Shown here: piece after piece, positions 1-9,365 of the stretch | How positions within the stretch are numbered: the stretch's first letter is position 1 | Layout: the number at the start of each line of letters is the position of its first letter | Assembly: GCA_014058105.1 (NCBI GenBank) | Contig: JACGCM010002752.1 | Coordinates: forward strand, 1,488,001 to 1,552,000 | Direction: 5' to 3' | Source: Kingdonia uniflora | Taxonomy: Eukaryota; Streptophyta; Magnoliopsida; Ranunculales; Circaeasteraceae | Length of the DNA: 64,000 bases | Position numbers and translations under genes: made by a program | The notes under the pieces: generated by a model | What the model saw: the letters and a program-made list of their open reading frames with translations, nothing else | The model's database searches: none | What the model was told of the DNA's origin: nothing

Positions 1-230
1 TTTAAAAGCGACATAATTAGTACTTTTTACGTCATCTAAGAAATAACATAATTGAAGGATTCATGTCACGTTAAAAGTGATCTAAGTGAAGAATTATTGT
101 CATGTTAAAAGTGACGTAATTAAAGAATTAAAGTCTTGTGGAAAGTGACTTAGATACACAAAATAGAGAAGCTTACATCACCGTAAAAGCGATGTTGATT
201 TGAAAATTTAAAAAAAATACATTTTTGCTC
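1..230. repeat. Degenerate AAAAGTGACGTAATT repeats (CACTA subterminal-like)
   Basis: At least five variants of a motif with the core TAAAAGTGA(C)GTAATT or TAAAAGCGA occur here, for example near 3, 72, 107, 138 and 185. Repeats of this size and spacing near an end are typical of CACTA subterminal regions, where transposase binds. Assignment to the same element as the terminus at 7288 is inference from similarity of the core motif. Confidence 0.4.
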
Positions 231-490
231 TGCAGGTTTTGCATCACATGCTATGTACATAAGGCACTTCAGCTACAAAGTAGCCACCTGCCTGTTAATA
301 GAAGACGCCATAGTATTCCATTACTATCTATCTAAATTGTTGGTCTAGTCTGCTGCTTAGCCGAAGAGGCTCCTATCTCTCTTCTTCTATATGACACCAT
401 CTACAGAGAAATTCTTCCTAGCTCTGTCCTATCCAATGCGCACGTAGCTTGCTCTCCTTTCTACCTTCATTCTAGCACCGATAGGGTCTC

Positions 491-739
491 TCATTTATCT
501 CCAGATCTAAGAGCTTCATTTAGAGAGACTTTGCAAGTAACAATATACATCGTCTCTAAAACTAAACCGTTCTTCAGCAAGAACTCTAGTGTATGGAGTT
601 CTCTTTCGTTCCCTTGAAACACTCCAATCCTAATGCTCCTTAAGGTTGACGAGAAACAGAGAGACAGTTTTTGTCGTCCAATCAGGCTCATGTGCGTGCA
701 TCTGATTCCCAGAAAGTGAGAATCAACAATAAAAATCAA
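491..739 (-). pseudogene. F-box/FBD-type protein, C-terminal fragment
   Basis: An 82-codon minus-strand reading frame contains FQGNERELHTLEFLLKNG followed by LVLETM. This matches the typical FBD block (G-N-E-x-E-x-x-x-x-x-(F/Y)-L-L-K-N-(G/A)-x-V-L-E-x-M) found at the C-terminus of plant F-box/LRR/FBD proteins, which act as substrate receptors of SCF ubiquitin ligases. No F-box or LRR sequence is visible beside it, so this is only a scrap, probably captured by the element that spans the region. Confidence 0.5.
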
Positions 740-1772
740 CTACAGTAGCAAAATAAATTTAATAAAGCATGGAAAACTTAATGTTTAAATGGTCACTTCA
801 TTATAGTCCATTGTCATCAATGGTTTCTTGCCCATAAATAGGATCAACAACAGATTCAATTAAACTTATGAGAAGTAAGTGGCATAGGAAAAGAGAGATC
901 TGTGATAAGCGTAAACTTGAGAAGTAATAACTCACTTAGAACTCAGATATGTTTTGTGGTCAAGTTAACAACTAGACGATTCAGAGGACCTATTGTACTC
1001 TTGTATGACTTTGACATCTTTTAATGGGCTGGCAGCTAATTTTCTTTGATTCTCCTTTTCCCTCAAACAAAATGCTAGAACTGATTTTTTATCTTTCTAA
1101 AGTCAATTCTCACTGATCCAATACCAAGATAGTGGGAACTCCTTCGGAATAGCGTTCTCTCCCACCAAATAGAGTTTTATATTCAATTTATTCTTGTTGT
1201 ATCATAAGCAATTTCATTCCGTAGATTATATAGGTCCATTAAAAGTTACCCAGCCTCTAAATCTATACCATTTGCAAAATTATTCTGTAATGCTAGAATA
1301 CAAAAATATAGACATAAATTATCCCTATCTAGCTTACAATACCCCTATCTTTCCGAGTTGATACTCTGTGCATACGAAATCATAAAGAGATAGCCTATCA
1401 TCCGTAATGAGTAAAGACAAACTTTGTGTTCTTTCTGCAATATGGGATACTCTCAACCCTTCCTTATGTTGGGGGTGTATCTCAAAATAACACAAAAGGA
1501 GTTATCTAAGAGGTATGTGAGTGTCCGTATGGATAGGATTAGTACAATTAGGCTTGGTGACCCTAAGCTATTTTTCTTTCTGAGCTAAAACTTCGGGTCA
1601 GGGGGGCAAATAACTCTGATATTAAATAATAATTTAAACTCTAAGACAAAGATATTTACCTCATTTGTTTCTGACCCTCATGTTAGATATCCTTCAGAAA
1701 CAAAGTTCTGAAGAAGTAAATCAAATAGTTAATAGGAAGACAAGAACTTTAAAATCTGAAAAGTCATAATGA
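740..1772. other. No gene recognised
   Basis: AT-rich sequence without a convincing reading frame on either strand. The last WD40 exon expected for the SPA-like fragment to its right was looked for here and not found. Confidence 0.5.
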
Positions 1773-3299
1773 TTACAGGGATAAACTAACATTTTCATTA
1801 GTATGACCTCTGAAGGTTAAACTGCAAGCATTTACTGACAACCCACTAGAATTCATTTTATTGAGATCCCAAAGCATTAGGGTATTGTCAGTAGATGCAA
1901 AAATAAGTGTCTCAGGGTCTAAAAACTTTACATAGCTAACAGCTTTTCCGTGGCCAGACAATGTACACCAAGGGTTTTTCGTATTGCAAAGATCATAGCA
2001 GTAGGTCATGTAATCAGCAGAACCGAAGGCCAATAAATTGGTATAGTGGGGAGAGGACTGAACACGGCAAACATTCACAACATTTCATATTGTGCTGATA
2101 GATTTCCTCTGCGCAATAAAAAAAATGCTTTCAATCAGGTTTACTTTATGTGGTAAAACTTGCATGGAAAGTAGAATTGTTGTTGCATTAAGTTTTAACT
2201 AAAGAGTAAAATCGATAAGCCAAATGTGGGACCTCATTAATAGTCCATAATTTCACAGAGTGATCGTCACTTCCACTGGCTAACTTTGTGGGGTCCAACT
2301 GAGAAAAGTTAATAGACCAAGCCCTTTTTTCGTGCTCTGCATACTGAGCAAACCCTTGACCAGTGCTTGCGTCCCATATCAGCAATATATTCATGCGAAC
2401 CAATTAATGCACTACGAAAAAAAAATTATAAATGACAGGAACAGGTTCATGTCTGTGGTCTTCTTAACAATTTTCCTAAAGAACCTAACATTACATACCT
2501 GAACCACGCCATCATAATCTGTTGAAGCTAAGAAGTTCTTGATGTAGTTGTTCCAGCAAATACAGCTGAGCTTAGATTTGCTTGACAGCTTTATTATTGG
2601 ATAATGAATATCAACTGAATCATCCAAGAGATAACGGAAATCAAAAATTTTAATTTTCATCGAAACACCACCTGCAGCAAAGAAATCTTCATCCCAATCG
2701 AAACTCAAAGAGCAAAATACATTGGCAGAATTAAGGAGATCTGCATTTCTTAAAGTCCCACTTACTTCAAAAGTACTATAGTAAGCATACTTGCATAAAC
2801 CATCAAAGAACATTCTAAGACGATTATCAGGATTTTGGTTCATTTCCTTCTACACTGGTAACCATCTTTCTCGGTTCTGCAGTAAATCTTTATCCGTGCG
2901 ACCCATTTCACTACTATCTGAAAGTTGACCTTGTGATTTCATAGTGAAGTAAGCGTTTTCAAGCTGATCAATATTTCTTATTAGCCTTGCTTCAATCATA
3001 TTTGATAGAGAAGATGCTCGAGGAAATGCCTCTAAGCGCAAAGGTTCTTTTGAAGAAGATGCTTGTGTTATAAGCATGTGCCTTTTCCCAACATCCTCGA
3101 GATCTGCCTGTAAGCATCCAACTTCTTCAACTAACTTCGAAGCTTGCTTCTGCATTTGGTCCTTTAAGGATATAAGGAAATGCAATAATAACTCTGATTC
3201 AGCCTGATCTTCATCCACAGACAGTAATGATTGATTTCCCGGAGAAAACTCGTGAGATTTGCATATTAGTTCAGATTGTAGAATTTCCCTGTTATGCAC
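1773..3299 (-). pseudogene. SPA-like (suppressor of phyA-105) WD40 protein, truncated and broken
   Basis: SPA proteins partner the ubiquitin ligase COP1 in light signalling. They have an N-terminal kinase-like part, a coiled coil and C-terminal WD40 repeats. Here the exons run leftward. About 3299-2508 encodes the coiled-coil stretch (SLKDQMQKQASKLVEEV) and the first WD40 blades (SLSFDWDEDFFAAGGVSMKI, CWNNYIKNFLASTDYDGVVQ), ending at a GT donor. About 2372-2242 encodes IWDASTGQG...[11 protein letters not shown]. About 2078-1790 encodes [19 protein letters not shown] and [11 protein letters not shown]. The kinase-like N-terminus and the last WD40 exon are missing. A TAG stop interrupts the first exon (after NRERWLPV), and the acceptor of the second exon does not show a clean AG. 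It is a fragment, most likely captured, and lies directly beyond the FtsHi-like fragment on the same strand. Confidence 0.85.
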
Positions 3300-3300
3300 C

Positions 3301-3957
3301 CAACATATAATGTTTTAATGAGCTTTTTGTATACTAAGCAAATAATAATCTTAAAAACACTGAACATGATACTCGTACTTAGGCCATCAAATATCTTTCA
3401 GCAAGATTTAATAACAGCGAAAGTATTTACTTAAGTAAAGTAAGAGACACCTTACTCCAAATGGTGAACTCAATGAAAGTACGGGGTTGGTGTAGTATAT
3501 ATCTCAATTTGATTTTAATAATAGAGAATACAATTTGAAGTGGCTAGTAATGTTAAAACTAATGCATGAGATTCAAAAAAGTGTTTTCCAGTGAAAGGGC
3601 TATTTCACCAGAATTAGAGAAGGTCGTACGAATATGGAAAGCTTTCTTGGACAATGTGGCTCAAAGTTTGCAAGATTTTAGGTCTTGCAAAGTTAATTGT
3701 ATGTAATTCACTGAATATTGATCTTTATCAGTGGTTCTTAGAGCTGTGCATTTAACAACGAGCATCCTTATTCATATATTTGTACAAAGGTTAATATCTT
3801 TGACCGATTCATGTTCTTTTTGTATCAGTGGGTATGTCTCTGTACAGAATCTTGTTAAAAAGTATAAAGCATGCGTAGTTTTACTTAAATATTTCATCAG
3901 TCACTAAAAAGAATTTTTTTTAAATGTTTCTACAAGTGGCAATATTGTTGAACTAAC
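3301..3957. other. Intergenic or intron-like sequence between two gene fragments
   Basis: No coding potential was recognised. It separates the donor-ended FtsHi-like exon (ending at 3958) from the SPA-like fragment. If the two were co-transcribed on the minus strand, this would behave as an intron. Confidence 0.4.
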
Positions 3958-5117
3958 CTCTACGAAATCGGTGTCGCTTGCGGCAAAAAAAGGAACACCT
4001 GCTTCACCAGCTATGGCTTTGGCAAACAATGTTTTACCGGTACCAGGAGGGCCATGAATCATCACTCCTTTTGGGCAATAAATGCCTTTATTTTTGAATT
4101 CTTCTTCGTTCTTTAATATTCTAACCATTTCTTAGAGTTGCCTCTTTATGTACTCCTGTCCAGCAAAGTCATTAAATGTAATGCCAGTAGTTTCTTTTGT
4201 TGAAATAATTTTTGCCCTAGTAAATACAAAGAATTACAAAAGCAGATTTTTAAAGTGAGACATCTTTATATAGTAAAAAAATAAAATAACACAAAACAGA
4301 TGAAACATAGAAAACAGAAAAACATCGAACCAAAAATGCAAGACATCCCATTCAAATACCAAACATTTCACACCAAATTTTACTCATGGCCTAGCTAAAA
4401 CTTTGAAGAAGTGCTATAACACGTCAATGAGCAAGGCTTCACAAGTGATTCTCACCTTGAAAGGAAGCCTAATTTTTTTTACTTTAAGGATCAATAATAA
4501 CATCCATAATGATAGCCCCGAAGGGATATAGATTGGCATAGAGAATCTTATTACTAGACATTCGATTTTCGTCAAGTACTAATGTGTAAATCGAATGGGG
4601 ATGTAGATAGTGCAAACAGAATCTACATAACCATCGACAGCATTGGAAAAAACCGTCCAGAGGACCAACATCACTGGAATATCTTCAAACAGTTAATTAA
4701 GTAAAATTATTTAGGGAAAAAAAAATTTGGTACAGAGGGATTGGAAAGAAGTTCCCCAATGCACTTCGGTTAAGTTATCGCATAACAAATACCCCACCGC
4801 CCTAATTTACGTGTATTATTGAATGCTCCATTAGTTTGTGGTTGTGGTATTACAGCCAGTGTTACTTTGTAGTGTTATTCTATACCAAATCAAGCAGTAA
4901 TGGACAAAGTTTATCATAAAATCGGAGAACATGCGTGGACAGGAATCACAGATATCGTTGATGCCTGTGAGTTGGAAAAAAAATTAATGAACAAAAAATG
5001 TAATCCCCCATAGGATAGGCATTGCTCTCTGTAAGGCATTCACATGTTTAATTTGTTCCAGTCTTCTCAACACTAACTTTCTGAATGATATTATGGTTCA
5101 AGCCCAATAATTTTTTA

Positions 5118-5350
5118 GCAAGTTAACAGGGCAGACAAGATGTGTTGTGGCCAATAACACAACGGCTTTGTTATAGCAAAAGCGGATAGCTCTAGCAACT
5201 AGTTAGCTATTGGTATACAAGAAAAATATGGTACATAGAAATTCTTTGCAAGTTAATAAGGCAAACAAGATGTGTTGTGGCTAATAACACAACTGCTTTG
5301 TTGTAGCAAAAGCAGATAGCTCTAGCACCTAGTTAGCTATTGGTACACAG
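5118..5350. repeat. 130-bp tandem duplication
   Basis: The sequence starting GCAAGTTAACAGGGCAGACA at 5118 recurs with few mismatches from 5248 (GCAAGTTAATAAGGCAAACA). The period is 130 bases and the second copy fades near 5350. It lies in the intron-like part of the FtsHi fragment. Confidence 0.85.
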
Positions 5351-5542
5351 AAAATATATGTTAAGGAAATAATATATTTATTTGGATTTGGTACCAATTA
5401 ATTATTCGCAGGTTGGTTTTACTCATTTTTCAATTACGCCTAATTTTTGCATTGAAGTATACATCCATATCAAACTAGCCTTAGCCTTGAACTAAAGGAA
5501 TATATAATAGGGAATCAAGGGACCGAAACCTATAATTTGCAA

Positions 5543-5544
<2 letters not shown>

Positions 5545-5574
<30 letters not shown>
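5545..5574. repeat. (TA)n microsatellite
   Basis: About fifteen TA units directly beside the donor of the FtsHi-like exon. Confidence 0.95.
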
Positions 5575-5576
<2 letters not shown>

Positions 5577-6898
5577 ACTCACCGACTCTTGCCTAAAGAT
5601 CCAAGTGCGCCTAATGATCGAAGTCCACGGCGCTTGAGGGGCTTCCTTACTTTGCTGGGGGAATCCCCAGGTCACATGGTATTAATTTTGCGTAAATTGG
5701 CCTTTCCATACTATCAATCTAAAGGTATAAACCAATAGAAAGAGTGAATCGCATGAACCATACAACAGCAATTGCAATAGTGGTGTAGAATTCTGCAGGC
5801 ACTGTGTCCACATTAATAATGTCAACATTTACTAGTTGCCCGATGCAATTTCTCCCAAACATAATTCCAACCATCAATTGGCATCCGATCAACTATATGG
5901 CACCGATAAGCAACTTCCCCTTTAGGCTTTCCTTCTAATGTTTCTAGCATTTCATTTTTGTAATATGGTAGAATCACTGTACCAAAATCATAAGTCGAGA
6001 TATTAATTAATTGTCCAATCTAAATAGAAACAACTATGACTTAACCAATATAGTGCAAGATCAAAATGCCGGTTTCAGCACACTATCTTAAAACTCAATA
6101 TTATTTAAAATTTTAATATCAAAAAAGAATAACGTACCCGATATTGTTTGACCAAAATTTGAATACTCCATAAACTGAACATTATTCGAGTTAAGAAGCT
6201 TCCAAAAATCACTATAACCAATCCTATGTGAATTCTCAGGATCCCACTCTATTCCCTTCAACTTCCCTCGCATAGTCAACAATGCCCTAGTCTAACATGA
6301 AGCCATCACAAGCTGCCTCTCCAACTGCATATTCGCCTTATTCTCAAATCGCTCCAACTTATCTACTCGCTCCTTCTCCGCATCTTTAATTTTCTTATGC
6401 AAAGATACCAAATTTAAGCATCAGTACAAGAAAAAACAAGAACTCTATTTCTAAACAAGCAATCCCACATTATATAAACATACCCGGTATTCCAGTACTC
6501 AATTCAGCATAAATAAATCTAATTGAGTAACTTGGGATGAAACTAGTAAAAGGGGAGCTTAATTCGTAAACCTCGAAGAGATAAAGGGACTCGGTATCGT
6601 CGTCTGCTTCAACATTTCAGACTACAATGGAGTTTGAGTCAGAAGATAAAGCTTTAATCCATGGAGTTACTTGTTTGAAGGGGGAAATTGGAGGGGAAAA
6701 AGGTGAGTGTTCCAGAAAATCTAAACCCGCAGTAGTAGTTCCAGTTTTCCTTGGCAGATTCGGGCTTGAGATCCTTTTCCTCCAACACTTCGATTCATTG
6801 GCACAGATCGAAACAAAACCCACCTCTTTGTAGGGTATCAACCTGCAAATAAACAGATTGAGAAAAAGTAGGGTTTAGTATTACTTTGGTTATTGATT

Positions 6899-6921
6899 TA
6901 GAGAGAGAGAGAGAGAGAGAA
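6899..6921. repeat. (GA)n microsatellite
   Basis: About eleven GA units. The tract lies just upstream of the FtsHi-like first ORF on the minus strand, so it may be a relic of that gene's 5' untranslated or promoter region. Confidence 0.9.
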
Positions 6922-7039
6922 ATTGATGATAAAAAACTTTGGTAAGATGGGAAAATATTTTTTGGGAAGAAGAAAATAATAATTGAAGTTCAATCTCGCG
7001 ACTATATTATCAACCAAAAGTCCCCAAACCACGTAAATG

Positions 7040-7288
7040 GTGGTGGAAAACGACATTACTAGTATTATTCGACGGACGTAGTTTTGAAAAAAAAATTAAA
7101 GTCATTAATAAAAATGACATTGAAAACGGTATAATATTATTCAACGTTATTTTATTAGTAAATGATATTGTAGATATTTTATGCATTTAAAGTTACGGAG
7201 CGAAATTTGAAAATTGGGGCATTAACGTCATTTTTAAAATAAATGACTTTAATTTGGTGAAGTTAAAGCTCTATTTTACTGTAGTGCG
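7040..7288 (-). repeat. CACTA-type right terminus with subterminal repeats
   Basis: Read inward from 7288 on the minus strand it starts CACTACAGTAAAATAGAGC. Repeats around AAAGTCATTTA, AAAATGACGTTAATG, AACGTTGAATAATATT and AATGTCATTTTTATTAATGAC follow. Two other CACTA-like termini in this window (8633 and 45646) share CACTACA...AAAATAG, which supports the boundary. Confidence 0.6.
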
Positions 7289-7299
7289 AGAAAAATATA

Positions 7300-7536
7300 C
7301 CACAAAGAAAAAAATACCACAAAGAAAAAAAAAAATATTTACAAGATCAAGTATTTCTAGTTCGAGAGATCACTTATAATAAGATATCAGCCTCAAGTAA
7401 TAAAAGTTATTGTTACTAAAACCCTCAACTCGAGGTCGTGGTTTTTTACTTATTCAAAGGTTTTTTACTCTAAATCACATGTGTCATTTTCTTATTTTAC
7501 ATTAGTTTTTGTCACAGGTACATTGGTATAAGAGCC
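7300..7536 (+). mobile_element. Ty1/copia LTR 3' part with primer-binding site (remnant)
   Basis: An LTR-like stretch (a CTCGAGGTCGTGG block followed by TTATTCAAAGG) ends near 7522. It is followed at once by TTGGTATAAGAGCC (7523-7536), which is the initiator-Met tRNA primer-binding site TTGGTATCAGAGCC with one change. No coding sequence of the element follows, so only the LTR/PBS junction survives. Confidence 0.55.
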
Positions 7537-7539
7537 AAT

Positions 7540-8499
7540 TCCGAGCTATTTTGAGCTAACGGGATTAGGCCATTACACTTATCATCTGCAAATATAAAGA
7601 AGCTGGTTTTAGCAATGTTGCAGTAATTGAATTATTAAAAATGAAACAGAAACAAAGTTGGTAGGAATAGAAAATCAAATATGGAAAATAATAATTTTTA
7701 AAACTTGGCATATTGTCTAAAAATGATACAATAAACCATCACAAAATGATCACATATGAGAATCTTGGTTTGGTTGTCAATTAAATGATAATATCTAAGT
7801 ATTTTTTTGGGTCTCAAATGGCGTGAATGCATTGAAAAAGATGTTTTGTGTTAAACGCAGTCCCTACAGTAGCTTTAATTAAACTTAAGAAAGTTTTTTT
7901 TTTCATTGAGAACTCGAGTCCATTGACATAAGCATTAATGGATGAAGATTTTTCTCCATAAATAAGTTTGTAATGAGAGAGTCTCCCCCGTCTTTCTCTC
8001 AACCTAATTGCAATCCAATTTGTTAATTTATAACAAATTTCACTCCTACTCAGACCCAAATTACTTCAATTTCATTACCCAAACATCTTTTATTATTCAA
8101 CCGTAAAACCAAAGTTGAAGATATTTTCCCTAATAAATTCATCAAATCCAGGAGAAAAAATCGGTGCAAACACTACCATCACTCACAATTCTAAAAAATA
8201 TATACAAACAAATTGACTAAGAATTCAAATCAAATTTACCTTGAGAAGCCTTTGAATTTAAATTAGATCCTCAACTCTTCCAATAGAATTTTTGCCCAAA
8301 TTGAAGTTCAGAGAGAGAGTGGGGGAGCAAATCACATTAAACCTCGATCTCAATTTCAACTTAAATAGCACCAAAAAATCTACTAAATCAGATTAGGTTT
8401 TTGGCTGAGATTTGGCTTTTAAAGAGTCAAAAAGGAAAAACTTGGAAGGGAACTTAAATATTAGACGAAAAACACGAGAGACCGAACAAAATAATGAAA
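7540..8499. other. No gene recognised
   Basis: AT-rich sequence with no supported ORF or RNA gene. It may be the interior of a decayed transposon bounded by the CACTA-like terminus at 8633. Confidence 0.5.
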
Positions 8500-8633
8500 A
8501 AATAATTAAATTTAAATTGCCACGGATTAAACTATAATTTGAGACAGGGTCACTCCGTGGTAAAATTAACACAGTAAAAGTTTGTGGCAAACAGCGAAAG
8601 ATACTGTGGCAAAATTACTATTTTGGTGTAGTG
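8500..8633 (-). mobile_element. Second CACTA-like terminus with GTGGCAAA repeats
   Basis: Read inward from 8633 on the minus strand the sequence starts CACTACACCAAAATAG. The interior repeats a GTGGCAAA or GTGGTAAAA motif (near 8542, 8583 and 8606), the expected look of a CACTA subterminal region. The partner end was not found, so only this terminus is claimed. Confidence 0.5.
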
Positions 8634-8779
8634 GCATAAACCCTCCCACTGGAATTCCTCTTCCTCTAGACGATGTCACACTCCCCGTTACCCCTGCATC
8701 AAATCTTTTTTGGCCATTAGTAGCGCTAAACGTGACCACTCTCAAAATCAAATTTAAGGTGTGACTAGTTTGTTTGGAT

Positions 8780-9365
8780 TAGGCCCTAAATTCCCCTAAC
8801 AACTTCTCTGTAGCAACCATAAAATTTTCAACTATGTCCTCCAGATCACGAAGACGATCACCTTGTGTTGTTTGTTTTGATGCCTTTTCTTTTTATTGTT
8901 TCCCACCATCTTGACATGAAAAAAAATTCTTTTAAACCCAAAAATGAATTGGCTATGGTGCTGTAGCAACACATAAAAAACTGTAGCAGATGTCGAAAAA
9001 TATTCTAGCAATGGCAAAAATCACTGTAGCAGATGCTGAAATTATTGTAGCAATCGGTATAAAAAACTCGCATAATCTTGTTAGCTCCGGTGCCAATTGA
9101 TAAACACAAACTAATGCGGAAGCAAATAAGCGAATTAAATAAAACGAAACTTGATTAATTGCTGGAAATTAAAGAAAATTAGGTTTTTACAACCTTTCTC
9201 TTGACCCAAAATTAGGGTTTTTTTCTCAAAACTAAACCTGCTAAACCTATTAACCCAATACTTCATTTTATAGAGAAGTCCCCCACATTCTAAAACCTCT
9301 TCAAGATAAACTAGGAAACAAATAACATAAAGTATTCTAAATAAAATGAGATGCGCCAACTAGTA
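8780..9365 (-). mobile_element. Ty1/copia LTR and leader remnant, minus orientation
   Basis: On the minus strand an LTR-like region (about 9365 to 9098) has a TATA-like CTATAAAATG near 9270. It ends in TTTATCA and is followed by ATTGGCACCGGAGC (9097-9084), which differs from the initiator-Met primer-binding site by transitions only. The leader beyond it (9083-8780) holds about five copies of TGTAGCA at spacings of 20-150 bases. No pol genes follow; the element is truncated near the CACTA-like end at 8633. Confidence 0.45.

Larger units (their letters stand above)
4217..5582. other. Retained intron of the FtsHi-like fragment
   Basis: This stretch is bounded on the minus strand by a GTGAGT donor (at 5582) and a TAG acceptor (at 4217) that join two FtsHi-like exons in phase. 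No gene was recognised inside. It contains a 130-bp tandem duplication and a TA tract next to the donor. Confidence 0.6.
3958..6841 (-). pseudogene. FtsHi-like (inactive chloroplast FtsH, FtsHi4/EMB3144 type) gene fragment
   Basis: FtsHi proteins are AAA-ATPase relatives of FtsH proteases in the chloroplast envelope. Recognised exons on the minus strand are: about 6405-6138, a coiled coil then KGIEWDPENSHRIGYSDF; 5976-5583, CHIVDRMPIDGWNYVWEKLH then a membrane-like stretch and PIYAKLIPCDLG; and 4216-3958, TGITFNDFAGQEYIKRQL then the Walker A motif GPPGTGKT. A possible first coding exon (6841-6617) resembles a transit-peptide region but is not assigned. Splice sites still join in phase: ATA TCG G|TG, and AGT CG|G GCA. 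Lesions include a TAG near 6293, indels near 5860 and 5665, a TAG for an expected Trp near 5710, and a TAA for an expected Gln just before [11 protein letters not shown]. Walker B and the rest of the protein are absent. Paralogue assignment rests on memory of the family. Confidence 0.8.
1..7288. mobile_element. Probable gene-capturing (Pack-type) CACTA element, left end outside window
   Basis: The right boundary is a CACTA-superfamily terminus: read on the minus strand from 7288 inward it begins CACTACAGTAAAATAG. Just inside lie short repeats with the core AAAATGACGTTAAT. The first 230 bases of the window carry similar repeats (AAAAGTGACGTAATT and variants), which is where the opposite subterminal region of one element would be. 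Between them are fragments of three unrelated host genes (FBD, SPA-like, FtsHi-like), all on the minus strand and with introns retained, so they were copied as DNA and not as mRNA. I see no CACTA transposase, so the unit would be non-autonomous. The left terminus and the 3-bp target duplication cannot be checked here. A Helitron or an ordinary cluster of pseudogenes beside a small CACTA element are the alternatives. Confidence 0.5.

Noticed and set aside
3958..4216. Active FtsH protease gene
   Set aside because: Only the P-loop region is present, preceded by an in-frame stop, and no zinc protease motif exists nearby.
6627..6833. Plus-strand ORF opposite the first FtsHi-like minus ORF
   Set aside because: It is the reverse-strand shadow of the minus-strand frame, without motif or start context.
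1..7288. Helitron as carrier of the captured gene fragments
   Set aside because: No convincing CTRR end with a 3' hairpin was seen, while a CACTA terminus with matching subterminal words is present; kept only as an alternative.
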